Of a stretch of DNA of 64,000 bases, positions 54,762 through 64,000 are shown piece after piece (the stretch's first letter is position 1; every line of letters starts with the position of its first letter). The notes beneath the pieces are model-generated. The model was not told the origin of the DNA. It made no database searches and saw nothing but the letters and a program-made list of their open reading frames with translations. This DNA comes from Macrobrachium rosenbergii (lineage: Eukaryota; Arthropoda; Malacostraca; Decapoda; Palaemonidae): assembly GCF_040412425.1 (NCBI RefSeq), contig NC_089755.1, forward strand, positions 53,140,298 through 53,204,297, read 5' to 3'. Made by a program: the position numbers and the translations under genes.

Positions 54762-55172
54762 TGAAGGTCTGAGTTTTAGTTTTTTGTAAACGAAAACTAT
54801 TGTGCCGGCTTTGTCTGTCCGTCCGCACTTTTCTGTCCGCCCTCAGATCTTCAAAACTATCGAGGCTAGAGGGCTGCAAATTGGTATGTTGATCATCCAC
54901 CCTCCAGTCATCAAACATACCAAATTGCAGCCCTCTGGCCAAAGTAGTTTTTATTTTATTTAAGGTTAAGTTTATCCATAATCGTGCCTCTGGCAACGAT
55001 ATAGGCCAGGCCACCACCGAGGCGTGGTTAGTTTCATGGGCCGCGGCTCGTTACAGCATTATACCGAGATCACCAAAAGATAGATTTATTTTCGGTGGCC
55101 TTGATTATACGATGTACAGAAAACTCGATTGCGCCGAAGAAACTTCGGTGCATTTTTTTTTTTTTTTTTTTT
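54762..55172 (+). repeat. Foldback interspersed repeat with terminal hairpin and poly-T
   Basis: The core is a long inverted repeat, 54852-54893 against 54910-54952 (GAGGGCTGCAAATTGG on the left, CCAAATTGCAGCCCTC on the right), with a 16-base loop. To the right lies a small perfect-looking hairpin (GCCGAAG AAA CTTCGGTG, about 55131-55151) followed by a run of about 20 T. The left end has GTCTGTCCGTCCGCAC and the right part a TTGATTATACGATG segment. I recognise the overall sequence type from decapod genomic DNA, but only from memory. A hairpin followed by T run is what a polymerase III terminator context would look like. Confidence 0.6.
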
Positions 55173-55974
55173 TTACACAGCATCTTTGCAGCACCAGAGA
55201 CTCGTCCTCCCGCATTTAGGGAACACGGAAGTAGGAAGCCGGTTGGAAAAGGTCGCCCTGTGCAAATGGGAACCCTTGGTGTCCTACCAGACCGATTGTA
55301 CGGATGCCATTGGCATAATTAAGGTCATAGCGGTCAGACAATAACACGTTGATGATGCCCATCTATAGGAATGGCGTCTATGCTACGGAAAACAAGTTTT
55401 TTTTTTTTTTTTTTTTGCTGAAGCCGGCTTAAGGCATTGCCAAGGAAGCTCAGCATTGTATTCATTTCTTTATGAAATTGTAACAATTGCTCCGGACATC
55501 TTAAGGTTAGTTGTAATATACTGTATCTTTTTTTTTTTATGTTCAACGCTTCTCCTTCATCTGGGCACGGGATCGGGTTAATTAAACAAACTCACAAAAG
55601 AGCTACTGGATTCGGCGATAGCTGGGATTCCACAGGCTGAATTGAATGAAGTCAGCGTTAATGTTTTAGCGAGAAGCGATGACGTAGTTGCTTTCTTCGA
55701 ATTTGGCTCAAGTTGCTCCGCAGATTTTACGACTTCCCGTGTGGACACGGCGACGAGTCCCTCGAGGGTATATTCGAGTATCCTACGATAGCAGTAAGAC
55801 AAAAACGATGAGAAAGGATATAACAGTAACGGTGATCACTGTTAGCGCAAACTGTAAAAGTTGCATTATAGCTTGTAAACGAGAAAAACTAAATGCGATA
55901 TAATGAAGGCATTGCTATGAGTGATGGTATACTCATATCTTAGAAACTGGCTTCGGAACACATCAGCTCTCCAC
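55173..55974. other. Intergenic DNA with poly-T runs
   Basis: Holds T runs at about 55397-55415 and 55529-55539. A minus-strand open frame at 55578-55802 (Ser/Thr-rich, no domain recognised) has mild coding look but no splice signals that I trust. It may belong to an interspersed repeat. Confidence 0.4.
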
Positions 55975-56017
55975 CTTCTTCTTCTGCTTCTTCTTCTTCT
56001 TCTTCTTCTTCTTCTTT
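55975..56017. repeat. (TTC)n microsatellite
   Basis: About 13 CTT/TTC units with one TGC interruption. Confidence 0.95.
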
Positions 56018-56204
56018 GATCTAAGAATCGCCTTGGCCTCTTATCTTCTCTCTTTTCTAATTGTCCGAGGATTTAGGAAACCGTTGGTTTTCCCTCGATC
56101 CATTTCTTCTTCCTAAACGAGCTAAGAATCGTAAAACTCCCGACCATCTGCATGTTTTTTCCCGGACCCTTTTAATTAAGATGCTTAAAGCCTCTATTTC
56201 CTTT

Positions 56205-56230
56205 GTGTGTGTGTGTGTGTGTGTGTGTGT
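56205..56230. repeat. (GT)n microsatellite
   Basis: Thirteen GT units followed by a T run. Confidence 0.95.
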
Positions 56231-56648
56231 TTTTTTCGTTTGCTTCTTTACTTTGTCTGAGCTAGGAGAAGGAGACTTGTTTCTGTGTTTTTTGTGTATG
56301 AGCAACGATTCTGTAAGCATCTTTGGAGCCCGTCTTCCTACCCTAACTCTTGTATTACATTCACGTAAGACACGTTATGGCAAAAGTTAAGACCCTTTTT
56401 CTCATTCGTCTGTCTCTCCTTATGTTCCACTCTGCTTCGTTTTCACCTTCGTCGGAGGCGTTGCTGTAAAGAGAGTAGCCGTAGTTTTCGAGCGGCAGGT
56501 ATCGAATTCAATGGAGGTTGCCGAGTCATGTAGTACTATGAATTCCCGCTTTGTCAAGGCCAGCCTCTGCTGGTTTGTAGAGTTCAGAGGTCCGCAACAG
56601 GCCTCGTAAACCGGTTCGCGACTTACCACAGCTACCGAACGCCTTAGA

Positions 56649-56950
56649 ATTGGATTGAATATAGGATTTAGGCCAAGGACTGGAACCTATGAGGTCATTC
56701 AGAGCGGAAAAGGAAATTGACAGTAAAAGGTTTGACAGGAGGAAAACCTGGCAGTTGCACTATAAATCAAGTGTTAGGAGAAGCTGGAAAGTAAGATGGA
56801 AGAAAGAGAATATGAAAGGAGGTACAGTAAAAATAACGAAAAATGTTGCAGCTAGGGGCCGAAGGCACGCCGCAAAGAGCCTTAAGTAATGCCTACAGTG
56901 CACCGCATGAGGTGCACTAACGGCACTGCCCCCCCTCCTCCTACGGGGCA
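56649..56950 (-). mobile_element. SINE-like element, family A, inverted copy with perfect 12-bp target-site duplication
   Basis: The reverse complement of the family A sequence found at 21798 and 61281. It is flanked by GAACGCCTTAGA at 56637-56648 and again at 56951-56962, a perfect 12-bp direct repeat. That length and the lack of terminal inverted repeats point to target-primed reverse transcription by a LINE. The element is 302 bp. It ends with a stem-loop AGTGCACC GCATGA GGTGCACT (56897-56918) and then GCCCCCCCTCCTCCTACGGGG instead of a poly-A tail. Confidence 0.8.
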
Positions 56951-57211
56951 GAACGCCTTAGAGCAAGGACAATTGCTGGCATATGCCCGTTTTTAATCTT
57001 TACCAGCCACTGTCAAGGCCACCGGAATTCTCTTTTCAGTTGTCATTGTAAGAAGAATTTGGCACGCACCGTGATCTCTGGTACTCGTTGGAGCTTATGA
57101 ATCCTCAGGTCTCTTCTCTCACTGTTCCCTGTGATTCTTCCTTGTGTCCCGGTCGAGAAATGAATGGGAGGGGATTGAAATTCTGTTATACATACATGTT
57201 TGTTTATAGTA

Positions 57212-57237
57212 TATATGTATATATATATATATATATA
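57212..57237. repeat. Short (TA)n microsatellite
   Basis: About 12 TA units. Confidence 0.85.
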
Positions 57238-57277
57238 ACTTTATCATATATATTGTTCTGTGCATTATATACTAAAA

Positions 57278-57383
57278 GGACCTATTCAAACTGGATGGTA
57301 TCTAATGGAGTATTTATTCAGAAAAAGTTTCACTTTCTTGGACAAACACTTATCATTAGATACCATCTGAATGAGGTCCACGT
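57278..57383. repeat. Short foldback repeat
   Basis: GATGGTATCTAATG is not directly repeated but inverted: TGGATGGTATCTAATG (to 57307) pairs with CATTAGATACCATC at 57354-57367. The outer flanks (GGACCTATTCA on the left, TGAATGAGGTCC on the right) extend the stem. The loop is about 46 bases. Origin unknown. Confidence 0.6.
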
Positions 57384-57431
57384 CTTGCTGATGCTTATAT
57401 ATACTACTATCTTGCTGATGCTTCTACAACT

Positions 57432-57509
57432 ACTACTACTAATAATATAATAATAACAAAAATAATAATAATACTTCTATCCATCAGCAATAATAATAAT
57501 AATAATAAT
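57432..57509. repeat. (AAT)n microsatellite, interrupted
   Basis: Two blocks of AAT units (57440-57475 and 57490-57509) separated by TACTTCTATCCATCAGC. Confidence 0.9.
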
Positions 57510-58147
57510 GTACGTCTTATTTGCCATCTACTGAGCTAAATCGGGATCCCAGTCCGTTTGGGCATCCTTCTATGGCCTCAATTGAGGGAGGGGTACGACC
57601 TGACACCACCCTCTCCCCTACAAGGAAGTTGAATGCCCGAATTCTACCCAGATAAAAAAAAAAAAAAAAAACAGGAAGGCTGCAGATCAAGTCCTGAAAG
57701 TGTTAAGAAGTAAACAAGTAAAAAAAAAAAAATTAGCCTTCATAGTCCGTCAGAGATTAAACCAAGTTTTTGTCTTATCCTTTTTCTTTATTTTTATTCT
57801 GTACTTTTCTCGTTTTCCTCATTTTATATCAATACAGTGTCTTCACTTTCCTCAGGCGACCGACTGGCTCCATTCTATCTCAGGTCCCGGCAGGAACCCC
57901 TTGGAAGTAATAGTGTGGAGACCTCAGGTTAGTTGAGTTATGTAATGGACTTGTTCTTAATAACTTTCAGCTCTCGTGTTATTAATATCTACTTGTTATG
58001 TTTTTTTACATTTTTGTTATCAACAACCTGGCTTATAAATGGCCTCTACGTACGTGTAAGCCTCTGTTTAGGAAATACACAAACTCCGAGTGTATTGATC
58101 TTCTTTATGTAAATGTTTACGTAACAGGTAAGAGGAATATGCGCGCC

Positions 58148-58151
<4 letters not shown>

Positions 58152-58211
<60 letters not shown>

Positions 58212-58277
58212 ACAGCGGGTAGTTGCGATGACGTCCAGATGTAAAAATGCCTGAGTAATTATACTGTATATTTAAGG

Positions 58278-58351
<74 letters not shown>

Positions 58352-58411
58352 TATGGATTGTTGCGATGTCGTCCAGATGTAAAAACGCCAGAATAGTTAT
58401 ATATTTTAAAG

Positions 58412-58479
<68 letters not shown>

Positions 58480-58538
58480 AGTGAGTAACTGCGATGACGT
58501 CCATATGTAAAAATGCGTGAGTAATTATTATATTAAAG

Positions 58539-58604
<66 letters not shown>
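58152..58604. repeat. Compound minisatellite: (TC)n tracts alternating with a 70-bp unit
   Basis: Four (TC)n tracts (58152-58210, 58281-58348, 58415-58476, 58542-58604) are separated by three related spacers of about 65-70 bp. Each spacer contains TTGCGATGACGTCCAGATGT (or a close variant), then AAAAATGC, TAGTTAT/AATTAT and an A-rich end GCAT before the next tract. The period is about 127-134 bases. Confidence 0.93.
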
Positions 58605-58607
<3 letters not shown>

Positions 58608-58858
58608 CACATGTATTAATGGTGGGCGAAGTCTTGTAGAGAACCGAGCCATAACGAAAATTATAAGTTTCTCAGTCACGTAAACATAAACACAGATGTG
58701 ACACTGGGTTAAACGCACATGTGCACATATACACACTTTGCGCACACGGATACCGTCGCACCTGTGTTACACCTGCAAGGCCTGTATAACAGGCAAGGCA
58801 AAGCAAGGCTTACTCACCTGTTCATTCCGTCGCACATGTGTTCAGGACATTAAAACGT

Positions 58859-58878
58859 AAAAAAAAAAAAAAAAAAAA
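58859..58878. repeat. Poly-A tract
   Basis: About 20 A followed by TTAATTTTTTTTATT. It could be the tail of a retroposed sequence, but nothing to its left was recognised. Confidence 0.7.
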
Positions 58879-59175
58879 TTAATTTTTTTTATTGGTAAAA
58901 ATACGAAAATTCATTTAAAAAATTGACCAAAATGTCGGTGAGGTCAATATGGCTTGTCCATGTGGATTTATTTATATATATTTTCGTCGTTGTATTGTAC
59001 GTGTTGGGAAGTGTTATTGAAATTCTTGAGTTCTGGTAATAATATCGACCTCTAAAACGAAGTTGGTTACATGGTTCAGGAGATATAGAATGTGTTTTAA
59101 TTTCTTCAGATTAAGCGAACAATGAAAATAGGCTATTTTTCGTGAAGTAATATATATACTGATAGCGCAATGCAA

Positions 59176-59180
<5 letters not shown>

Positions 59181-59269
<89 letters not shown>
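59181..59269. repeat. (TA)n microsatellite
   Basis: About 44 pure TA units. Confidence 0.97.
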
Positions 59270-59272
<3 letters not shown>

Positions 59273-59628
59273 CCGCATTTCTTTTTTTAGTTATTCCAGA
59301 ATGCATCGACATGCAAATCACCCGAATTTCATAATCATCCAAGAGACTTCCAAACGTATAATTCATAAAAAAACTGTAATATAGATCTAATAAATTCACG
59401 CAGGCAACCTTTAAATTACAGCAGACGGATAAATAAAAAAAAACCATGAAATTCATCGGGTAACATGACTGTACACATGAAAGCTTTATGACACGCTATC
59501 ATTCCAAAAATTTGCATAATGGATTCTGGCAACACTTTGAGTAGACGATGCTGTCTGCGCCACCTGGCTCTGCTCTTTTATTTTTTTTTTGTATTTTAAG
59601 AATTGAAAGGGAGTGAGGACCCCATGCA

Positions 59629-59651
59629 GAGAGAGAGAGAGAGAGAGAGAA
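59629..59651. repeat. Short (GA)n microsatellite
   Basis: About 11 GA units. Confidence 0.9.
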
Positions 59652-59789
59652 AAGGGGGTTTTAGGTCCCTTCGTCTCTTAATAATAAACACCCTACCAGG
59701 TTCTGTGATGCTGCAGATTTTAAAATTAGGACGCAGTGGCTTTGCTTGTCAGGAACATGACAGAACTTTGCGATTGTAAAATGATTTAT

Positions 59790-60121
59790 TTTTATGTTGA
59801 ATTAGTCGTTTAATTAATTTTTCAGCTGTAAAAAGGGAAAGAATTCTTTAACTGCTTGTTAATACGGAAAGCAAATGATCAAAACTATATTTTTTATTAT
59901 TTTCAAAGTAGCAAATTTAAATCGATAAAAAATAACGAAAATTATTAACTCAAAAAAGTTACTTTTATGCTTAATCAGTAGTCAATTAATTATTTTTCAA
60001 CTGTAAAAAGGGAAAGAATTCTTTAACCGCTTATTAACACGGAAAGCAAATGATCAAAGCTTTATTTTTATTATTTTCAAAGTAGCAAATTTAAATCGAT
60101 AAAAAACAACGAAAATTACCA
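59790..60121 (+). repeat. Tandem duplication, about 173-175-bp unit
   Basis: Copy 1 (59790-59949) and copy 2 (59963-60121) share GTAAAAAGGGAAAGAATTC, ACGGAAAGCAAATGATCAAA, then AAAGTAGCAAATTTAAATCG in the same order with a few substitutions. It is AT-rich and non-coding. Confidence 0.9.
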
Positions 60122-60442
60122 ACGCGAAATACGAAGACCGATTTTTCAGGTCGGTGTTTCGCGAAAATATTACTCCGCAGACCAGGGCGCCAGGAGCCAC
60201 GTGGTGCCCTGTCGTTAAAAACGAACCGGTTACTACAAGAATTGTGTTTTCCCTTGCAAGATGGGCACAGGCGTTGCAATTTTCTTGGCACCTTATGGGT
60301 ATGAACAGAGGGTTTACATGCCAGGGGTACTTTTACATGAAACTCAATTGATGTCCTCTCCGGATGGAGGTAAACACGCAAAAAATGACGGTTTTGCTTA
60401 TTATTATCTCTCTCCCAAAAAAAGGGCGGTTTTGATAATTTG

Positions 60443-60444
<2 letters not shown>

Positions 60445-60504
<60 letters not shown>
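60445..60504. repeat. (TC)n microsatellite
   Basis: About 29 pure TC units. Confidence 0.97.
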
Positions 60505-60507
<3 letters not shown>

Positions 60508-60632
60508 CATTCAGGGGAAAATTAAGAATGAAGATGTACTTTACTACACATTTCGAACGGTAGAAACCTTTGCATGTTAGAAGATATGTTGTATGAATGC
60601 GAAATTTAGGGCATGGATGTGGCTGCTTTGTC

Positions 60633-60901
60633 ATTTATGCTCTTTTATGACATAGATATTATTTGTGCTCTTTTATGACAGATATTTATGCTCTTTTATG
60701 ACATAGCATTTACGCTCTTTTATGACATAGGTATTGTTTATGCTCTTTTATGACATAGATATCATTTATGCTCTTTTATGACACGGATATTATTTATGCT
60801 TTTTTATGACATGGATATTATTTATGCTTTTTTATGACATAGATATTATTTATGCTCTTTTATGACATAGATATTATTTATGCTCTTTTATGACATAGAT
60901 G
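60633..60901 (+). repeat. Minisatellite, about 28-bp unit, ten copies
   Basis: The unit is approximately TTATGCTCTTTTATGACATA plus GATATTAT. Ten occurrences of CT(C/T)TTTTATGACA(T/C) can be counted. The left copies are shorter (21-25 bp) and the right ones regular at 28 bp. Confidence 0.93.
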
Positions 60902-61280
60902 TGTTTTTTTTCATGTTTTTAGGGGGATGGAAATTTACATTTAACGTACAGTATATATACATAAAGAATGAGTGGAACTAAATATTAATATTTTATCTTT
61001 CATTGTAAAGGGAAACTTGAAACTGGCACCAAAAATGTTGAAACATTATTCAATAGTTAGGTCGTTTGTTTCAGTCTGGTGGGCCTTATGCCAACACAGG
61101 CTCTTACTCCTTAGAAGAGGCCCGCTGTGTAAGGTGACCACCAGTGACTGGAAGACGTAGGTTTTATATAAAAAACTTAACCTAAAATTCAATTTTAGTA
61201 AACTTGCAGCAGACGTTTAAGATCTTGGGTCATCGGCAGATAATTCATAATGGAGCCCAAGAACCACCCAAAAGCGCATC

Positions 61281-61657
61281 GCCTCCGTAGGGGGGCAGTG
61301 CCGTCAGTGCACCTCATGCGGTGCACTGTAGGCATAGCTTAAGGTTCTTTGCAGCGTCCCTTCGGCCCCTAGCTGCAACCTCTTTCATTCCTTTTACTGT
61401 ACCTCCTTACATGTTCTCTTTCTTCCATCTTACTTTCCACCCTCTACTAACAATTGATGTACCTCCTTTCATATTCCCTTTTTTACATCTTCCTTTCCAC
61501 CCTCTCCCAACAATCAATTCATAATGCAACTGCTTTGATGTTTTCCTCCTGTTACACCTTTCAAACCTTTTACTGTCAGTTTCCGTTTCAGTGCTGAATG
61601 ACCTCATAGGTCCCAGTGCTTGGCCGTAGGCCAAAGTTCTATATTCAATTCAATCCA
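61281..61657 (+). mobile_element. SINE-like element, family A, long copy with internal duplication
   Basis: The left end has the perfect stem CAGTGCACC TCATGC GGTGCACTG (61305-61328), then CTTCGGCCCCTAGCTGCAAC, then the pyrimidine-rich middle. The middle is duplicated: GTACCTCC to CAATTGAT, then GTACCTCC to CAATCAAT, a unit of about 61 bp starting near 61399 and 61460. The right end is GCTGAATGACCTCATAGG and ATATTCAATTCAATCC. Degenerate flanking repeats AAAGCGCATC (61271-61280) and AACGCGTATC (61658-61667) could be an aged target-site duplication. Confidence 0.75.
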
Positions 61658-61978
61658 AACGCGTATCATACACAGAGTCACAAGCGTCAAAGAAACAAAC
61701 CATTTCAAGGAAAAATGCAGTTATTGGAGGCTTTAAACAAACAGTTTATCTGCCGTTCATCTTTTAGAGAGGGACTCATGGGGCTTCCTTTGTATTAGCT
61801 TACAGGGGCCTCTGAGGAACTGCCTGATGGCTCAGCAGTTTTCTTTATGAGCCTTTGGGGGGGGGCGACCACCCTCGCGTGATGCGCTTGGGGGTTTCTA
61901 TTATTGTTGCATTTGTGTCTACTCTGCATTTCCTGAGGCTCGTGTAGATCAATGCACTCATACGCGTGTGCGCATTTT

Positions 61979-61984
<6 letters not shown>

Positions 61985-62044
<60 letters not shown>

Positions 62045-62063
62045 TATATATGTGTGTGTATTT

Positions 62064-62144
<81 letters not shown>
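61985..62144. repeat. Compound microsatellite (TC)n, then (TA)n
   Basis: About 28 TC units (61985-62041), then a TG-rich bridge, then about 37 TA units (62070-62144). It abuts the left arm of the large palindrome. Confidence 0.97.
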
Positions 62145-62147
<3 letters not shown>

Positions 62148-62173
62148 GAGCTGAGGCTCGAAGTATACGTCAC

Positions 62174-63128
62174 GAAGGAAGCAGTAGGGAAAGGCATCCT
62201 CATCATCTACAGTTTATTTTCAATGCCGACGTTTCGCGACGAATTCCAAGTCGCATTTTCAAGGCTATAAAATACAATATAATTCGCGAACATCAATAAC
62301 AAATTAATGCAATGGCAACAGCTCTTTATGTAGTAAAAATATTTAAAAACAAAACACCTCATTCCAAGACAAGTCAATAATAAGTAAAAGGAGTTCACTA
62401 AAGTCTTAAAACCACCTACCTATACGAAAGAAAGAACAAGACTAACATAAATAAGTAAAAACAGTGAGGAAAACCAGTTGCCCAAACTAGGCTATAAACA
62501 ATTTCACTGAGGACGATTGAGTATTTAACGACGGTACAGTCTTCTTGATAATTATGGATTCTAGGATGGTTAAGTCGTTGTTGTTCTGCACTTGGCCTAA
62601 GATGGAAAAATCCTTGCTGTCAATATAAGTTTTATATAATTTTGAATGATTGTGAATGATTTGGTAGTTAGGTTTGAAATTAGGCAAACAAAAATCCATC
62701 TTAGGCCAAGTGCAGAACAACAACGACTTAACCATCGTAGAATCCATAATTGTCAAGAAGACTGTACCGTCGTTAAATACTCAATCGTCCTCAGTGAAAT
62801 TGTTTATAGCCTAGTTTGGGCAACTGGTTTTCCTCACTCTGTTTTTACTTATTTATGTTAGTCTTGTTCTTTCTTTCATATAGGTAGGTGGTTTTAAGAT
62901 TTTAGTGAACTCCTTTTACTTATTATTGACTTGTCCTGGAATGAGATGTTTTGTTTTTAAATATTTTTACTACATAAAGAGCTGTTGCCATTGCATTAAT
63001 TTATTATTGATGTTTGCAAATTATATTATATTTTATAGCCTTGACAATGCGACTTGAATTCATCGCGAAACGTCGGCATTGAAAATAAACTGTAGATGAT
63101 GAGGATGCCTTTCTCTACTGCTTCCTTC
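62174..63128. mobile_element. Large palindrome (two 430-bp arms), possible Penelope-like element termini
   Basis: The left arm 62174-62605 and the right arm 62696-63128 are inverted copies over about 430 bp with small differences, separated by a 90-bp loop. Examples are GAAGGAAGCAGTAGGG at the left edge against CTACTGCTTCCTTC at the right edge, and CACTTGGCCTAAGATGG against CCATCTTAGGCCAAGTG at the centre. Both arms carry a GCGACTTGGAATTC-type hairpin followed by GCGAAACGTCGGCATTG (63047-63080 plus; inverted at 62224-62262). A stem-loop directly followed by GAAAC is the layout of stem II and the GAAA box of hammerhead ribozymes known from Penelope-like retroelement termini. The CUGANGA box is not intact (TTGACAA or TTGAAAA). 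The palindrome is seen directly; the Penelope link is inference. (TA)n tracts flank both ends. Confidence 0.65.
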
Positions 63129-63129
63129 A

Positions 63130-63249
<120 letters not shown>

Positions 63250-63442
63250 CACAATGTTGGATCCAGAAGTTTCATCTCTCGAAAAAAATATGAAGGCAAA
63301 ACTGTTTACGAATAAATACGACGCACAGATATTCCGAGAAATAACCCCCTAACCCCCTGCGGCGCAATTGGAATTCGTTATATCTGAATTTCAGCTACGT
63401 GTTTACCCAAACTGCGTCATTCATGACTTGTGTGTTATATAT

Positions 63443-63443
<1 letters not shown>

Positions 63444-63481
<38 letters not shown>
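63444..63481. repeat. (TC)n microsatellite
   Basis: About 19 pure TC units. Confidence 0.95.
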
Positions 63482-63484
<3 letters not shown>

Positions 63485-63739
63485 GGAAGGGTTTGCATCG
63501 TTGTAAGGCTTCAGCCCTGCATTACATTACCCACTGTACTTCGTACGCTGCATTCGAGATAATATCCATTCAGTTATTCTATTATTTTCAGTTTCATTAT
63601 AATTTTCAAACAAAGTTCTTCAAACGCAACGGCATTCTGAATTGTCTAAACAAACGTTTTCAAACCTGGATGCCCTTAACAGCAGCGGGAAACTCGCCGC
63701 GCGAGGAATGCGGACATACGAACACACTCTCACTGAAGT

Positions 63740-64000
63740 GGCATTACGTCTCAAGGTCACCTGGCCGATAGTGAAGTGGTGTGGTCGTCGGAGCGCTTTC
63801 ATTGGCGAAAAAGGGTTTTGGGGGTGGGGTTAGGGGATGGTGGGATCCTCTCCCATCCGTTCTGGGCGCTGATTGGACGACCAGTGGGCGTCAAAACACC
63901 ATGCCTCCCACTCAAAAATAGTCCCCTGTGACGAAATATCCCTCGTGGTCTAGAAGTCCAGAGGATTCAGCGGCGTAGTAGAACGGACTGGCCATATTTG
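63740..64000 (+). promoter_or_regulatory. Candidate promoter at the window edge
   Basis: The stretch is GC-richer than its surroundings, with inverted CCAAT boxes (ATTGG) at 63801-63805 and 63872-63876 and a G-rich block (GGGGGTGGGGTTAGGGG at about 63820). Base composition and box type resemble the SNRPE promoter. The strand and the gene it would serve lie beyond the window, so this is tentative. Confidence 0.35.

Noticed and set aside
55578..55802. Ser/Thr-rich minus-strand frame
   Set aside because: Coding look only; no splice sites or homologue that I can name.
58152..58604. CRISPR-like alternation of repeats and spacers
   Set aside because: The repeated parts are (TC)n microsatellites and the spacers are similar to one another, in a eukaryotic genome; it is a compound minisatellite.
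60091..60510. 139-codon minus-strand frame crossing a (TC)n tract
   Set aside because: Starts in microsatellite-derived Arg-Glu repeats and runs into the 175-bp duplication; no domain recognised.

Overview
The window is nuclear DNA of an animal, most likely a decapod crustacean. The genes are split by introns of 160 bp to 4 kb with GT-AG borders. The encoded proteins are metazoan families. The intergenic DNA is full of long (TA)n, (TC)n and (TG)n microsatellites, TAGGCCTA and GGTTAGG motifs, and interspersed repeats of a kind I associate with shrimp, crayfish and crab genomes. The species assignment is inference; no organelle, rRNA or prokaryotic operon structure was seen.

Four protein-coding genes can be built exon by exon, with splice phases that agree. 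(1) Bases 1088-6735, plus strand: the 3' end of an ACK/TNK2-type Cdc42-associated tyrosine kinase, with a giant Ser/Thr/Pro-rich exon followed by two exons for the C-terminal UBA-like region. The kinase, SH3 and CRIB exons lie before the window. (2) 12773-18245, minus strand: a gene starting MNWVGG that I match tentatively to REDIC1/C12orf40, a vertebrate meiotic crossover factor. Its long last exon carries degenerate repeats and a reading-frame break. (3) 21265-26563, plus strand: SNRPE, the spliceosomal Sm protein E, complete in three exons, with three evenly spaced CCAAT boxes upstream. (4) 29252-40468, minus strand: MTCH2/Mtch, the mitochondrial outer-membrane carrier homologue, complete in seven exons except for a one-base frame break in exon 1.

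Genes 1 and 2 converge at about 6.7-12.8 kb, genes 2 and 3 diverge at about 18-21 kb, and genes 3 and 4 converge at about 26.6-29.3 kb. They act in unrelated processes (signalling and endocytosis, meiosis, splicing, mitochondrial membrane biogenesis), so the cluster is ordinary positional linkage.

Introns and spacers hold relics of transposable elements: two decayed LINE reverse transcriptases (about 4.1-5.0 kb minus; 29.7-30.2 kb plus), a hAT-type non-autonomous element with target-site duplication (22578-22964), a roughly 300-bp SINE-like family with four copies (one with a perfect 12-bp target-site duplication), a shorter family with a tRNA-like A box, and several unclassified repeats.

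From 40.5 kb to the end no gene is supported with confidence. This 23.5-kb stretch contains many microsatellites, a compound minisatellite, a 28-bp minisatellite, a 175-bp duplication, a foldback repeat with about 42-bp arms, and a large palindrome (two 430-bp arms, 90-bp loop) whose arms carry a motif resembling the hammerhead-type termini of Penelope-like elements. The last 250 bases are GC-richer with two inverted CCAAT boxes and may be the promoter of a gene beyond the window. I saw no wholly new system. The most useful observations are the REDIC1-like gene in an arthropod-like genome, the two coding frame breaks, the palindrome, and the structured SINE family.
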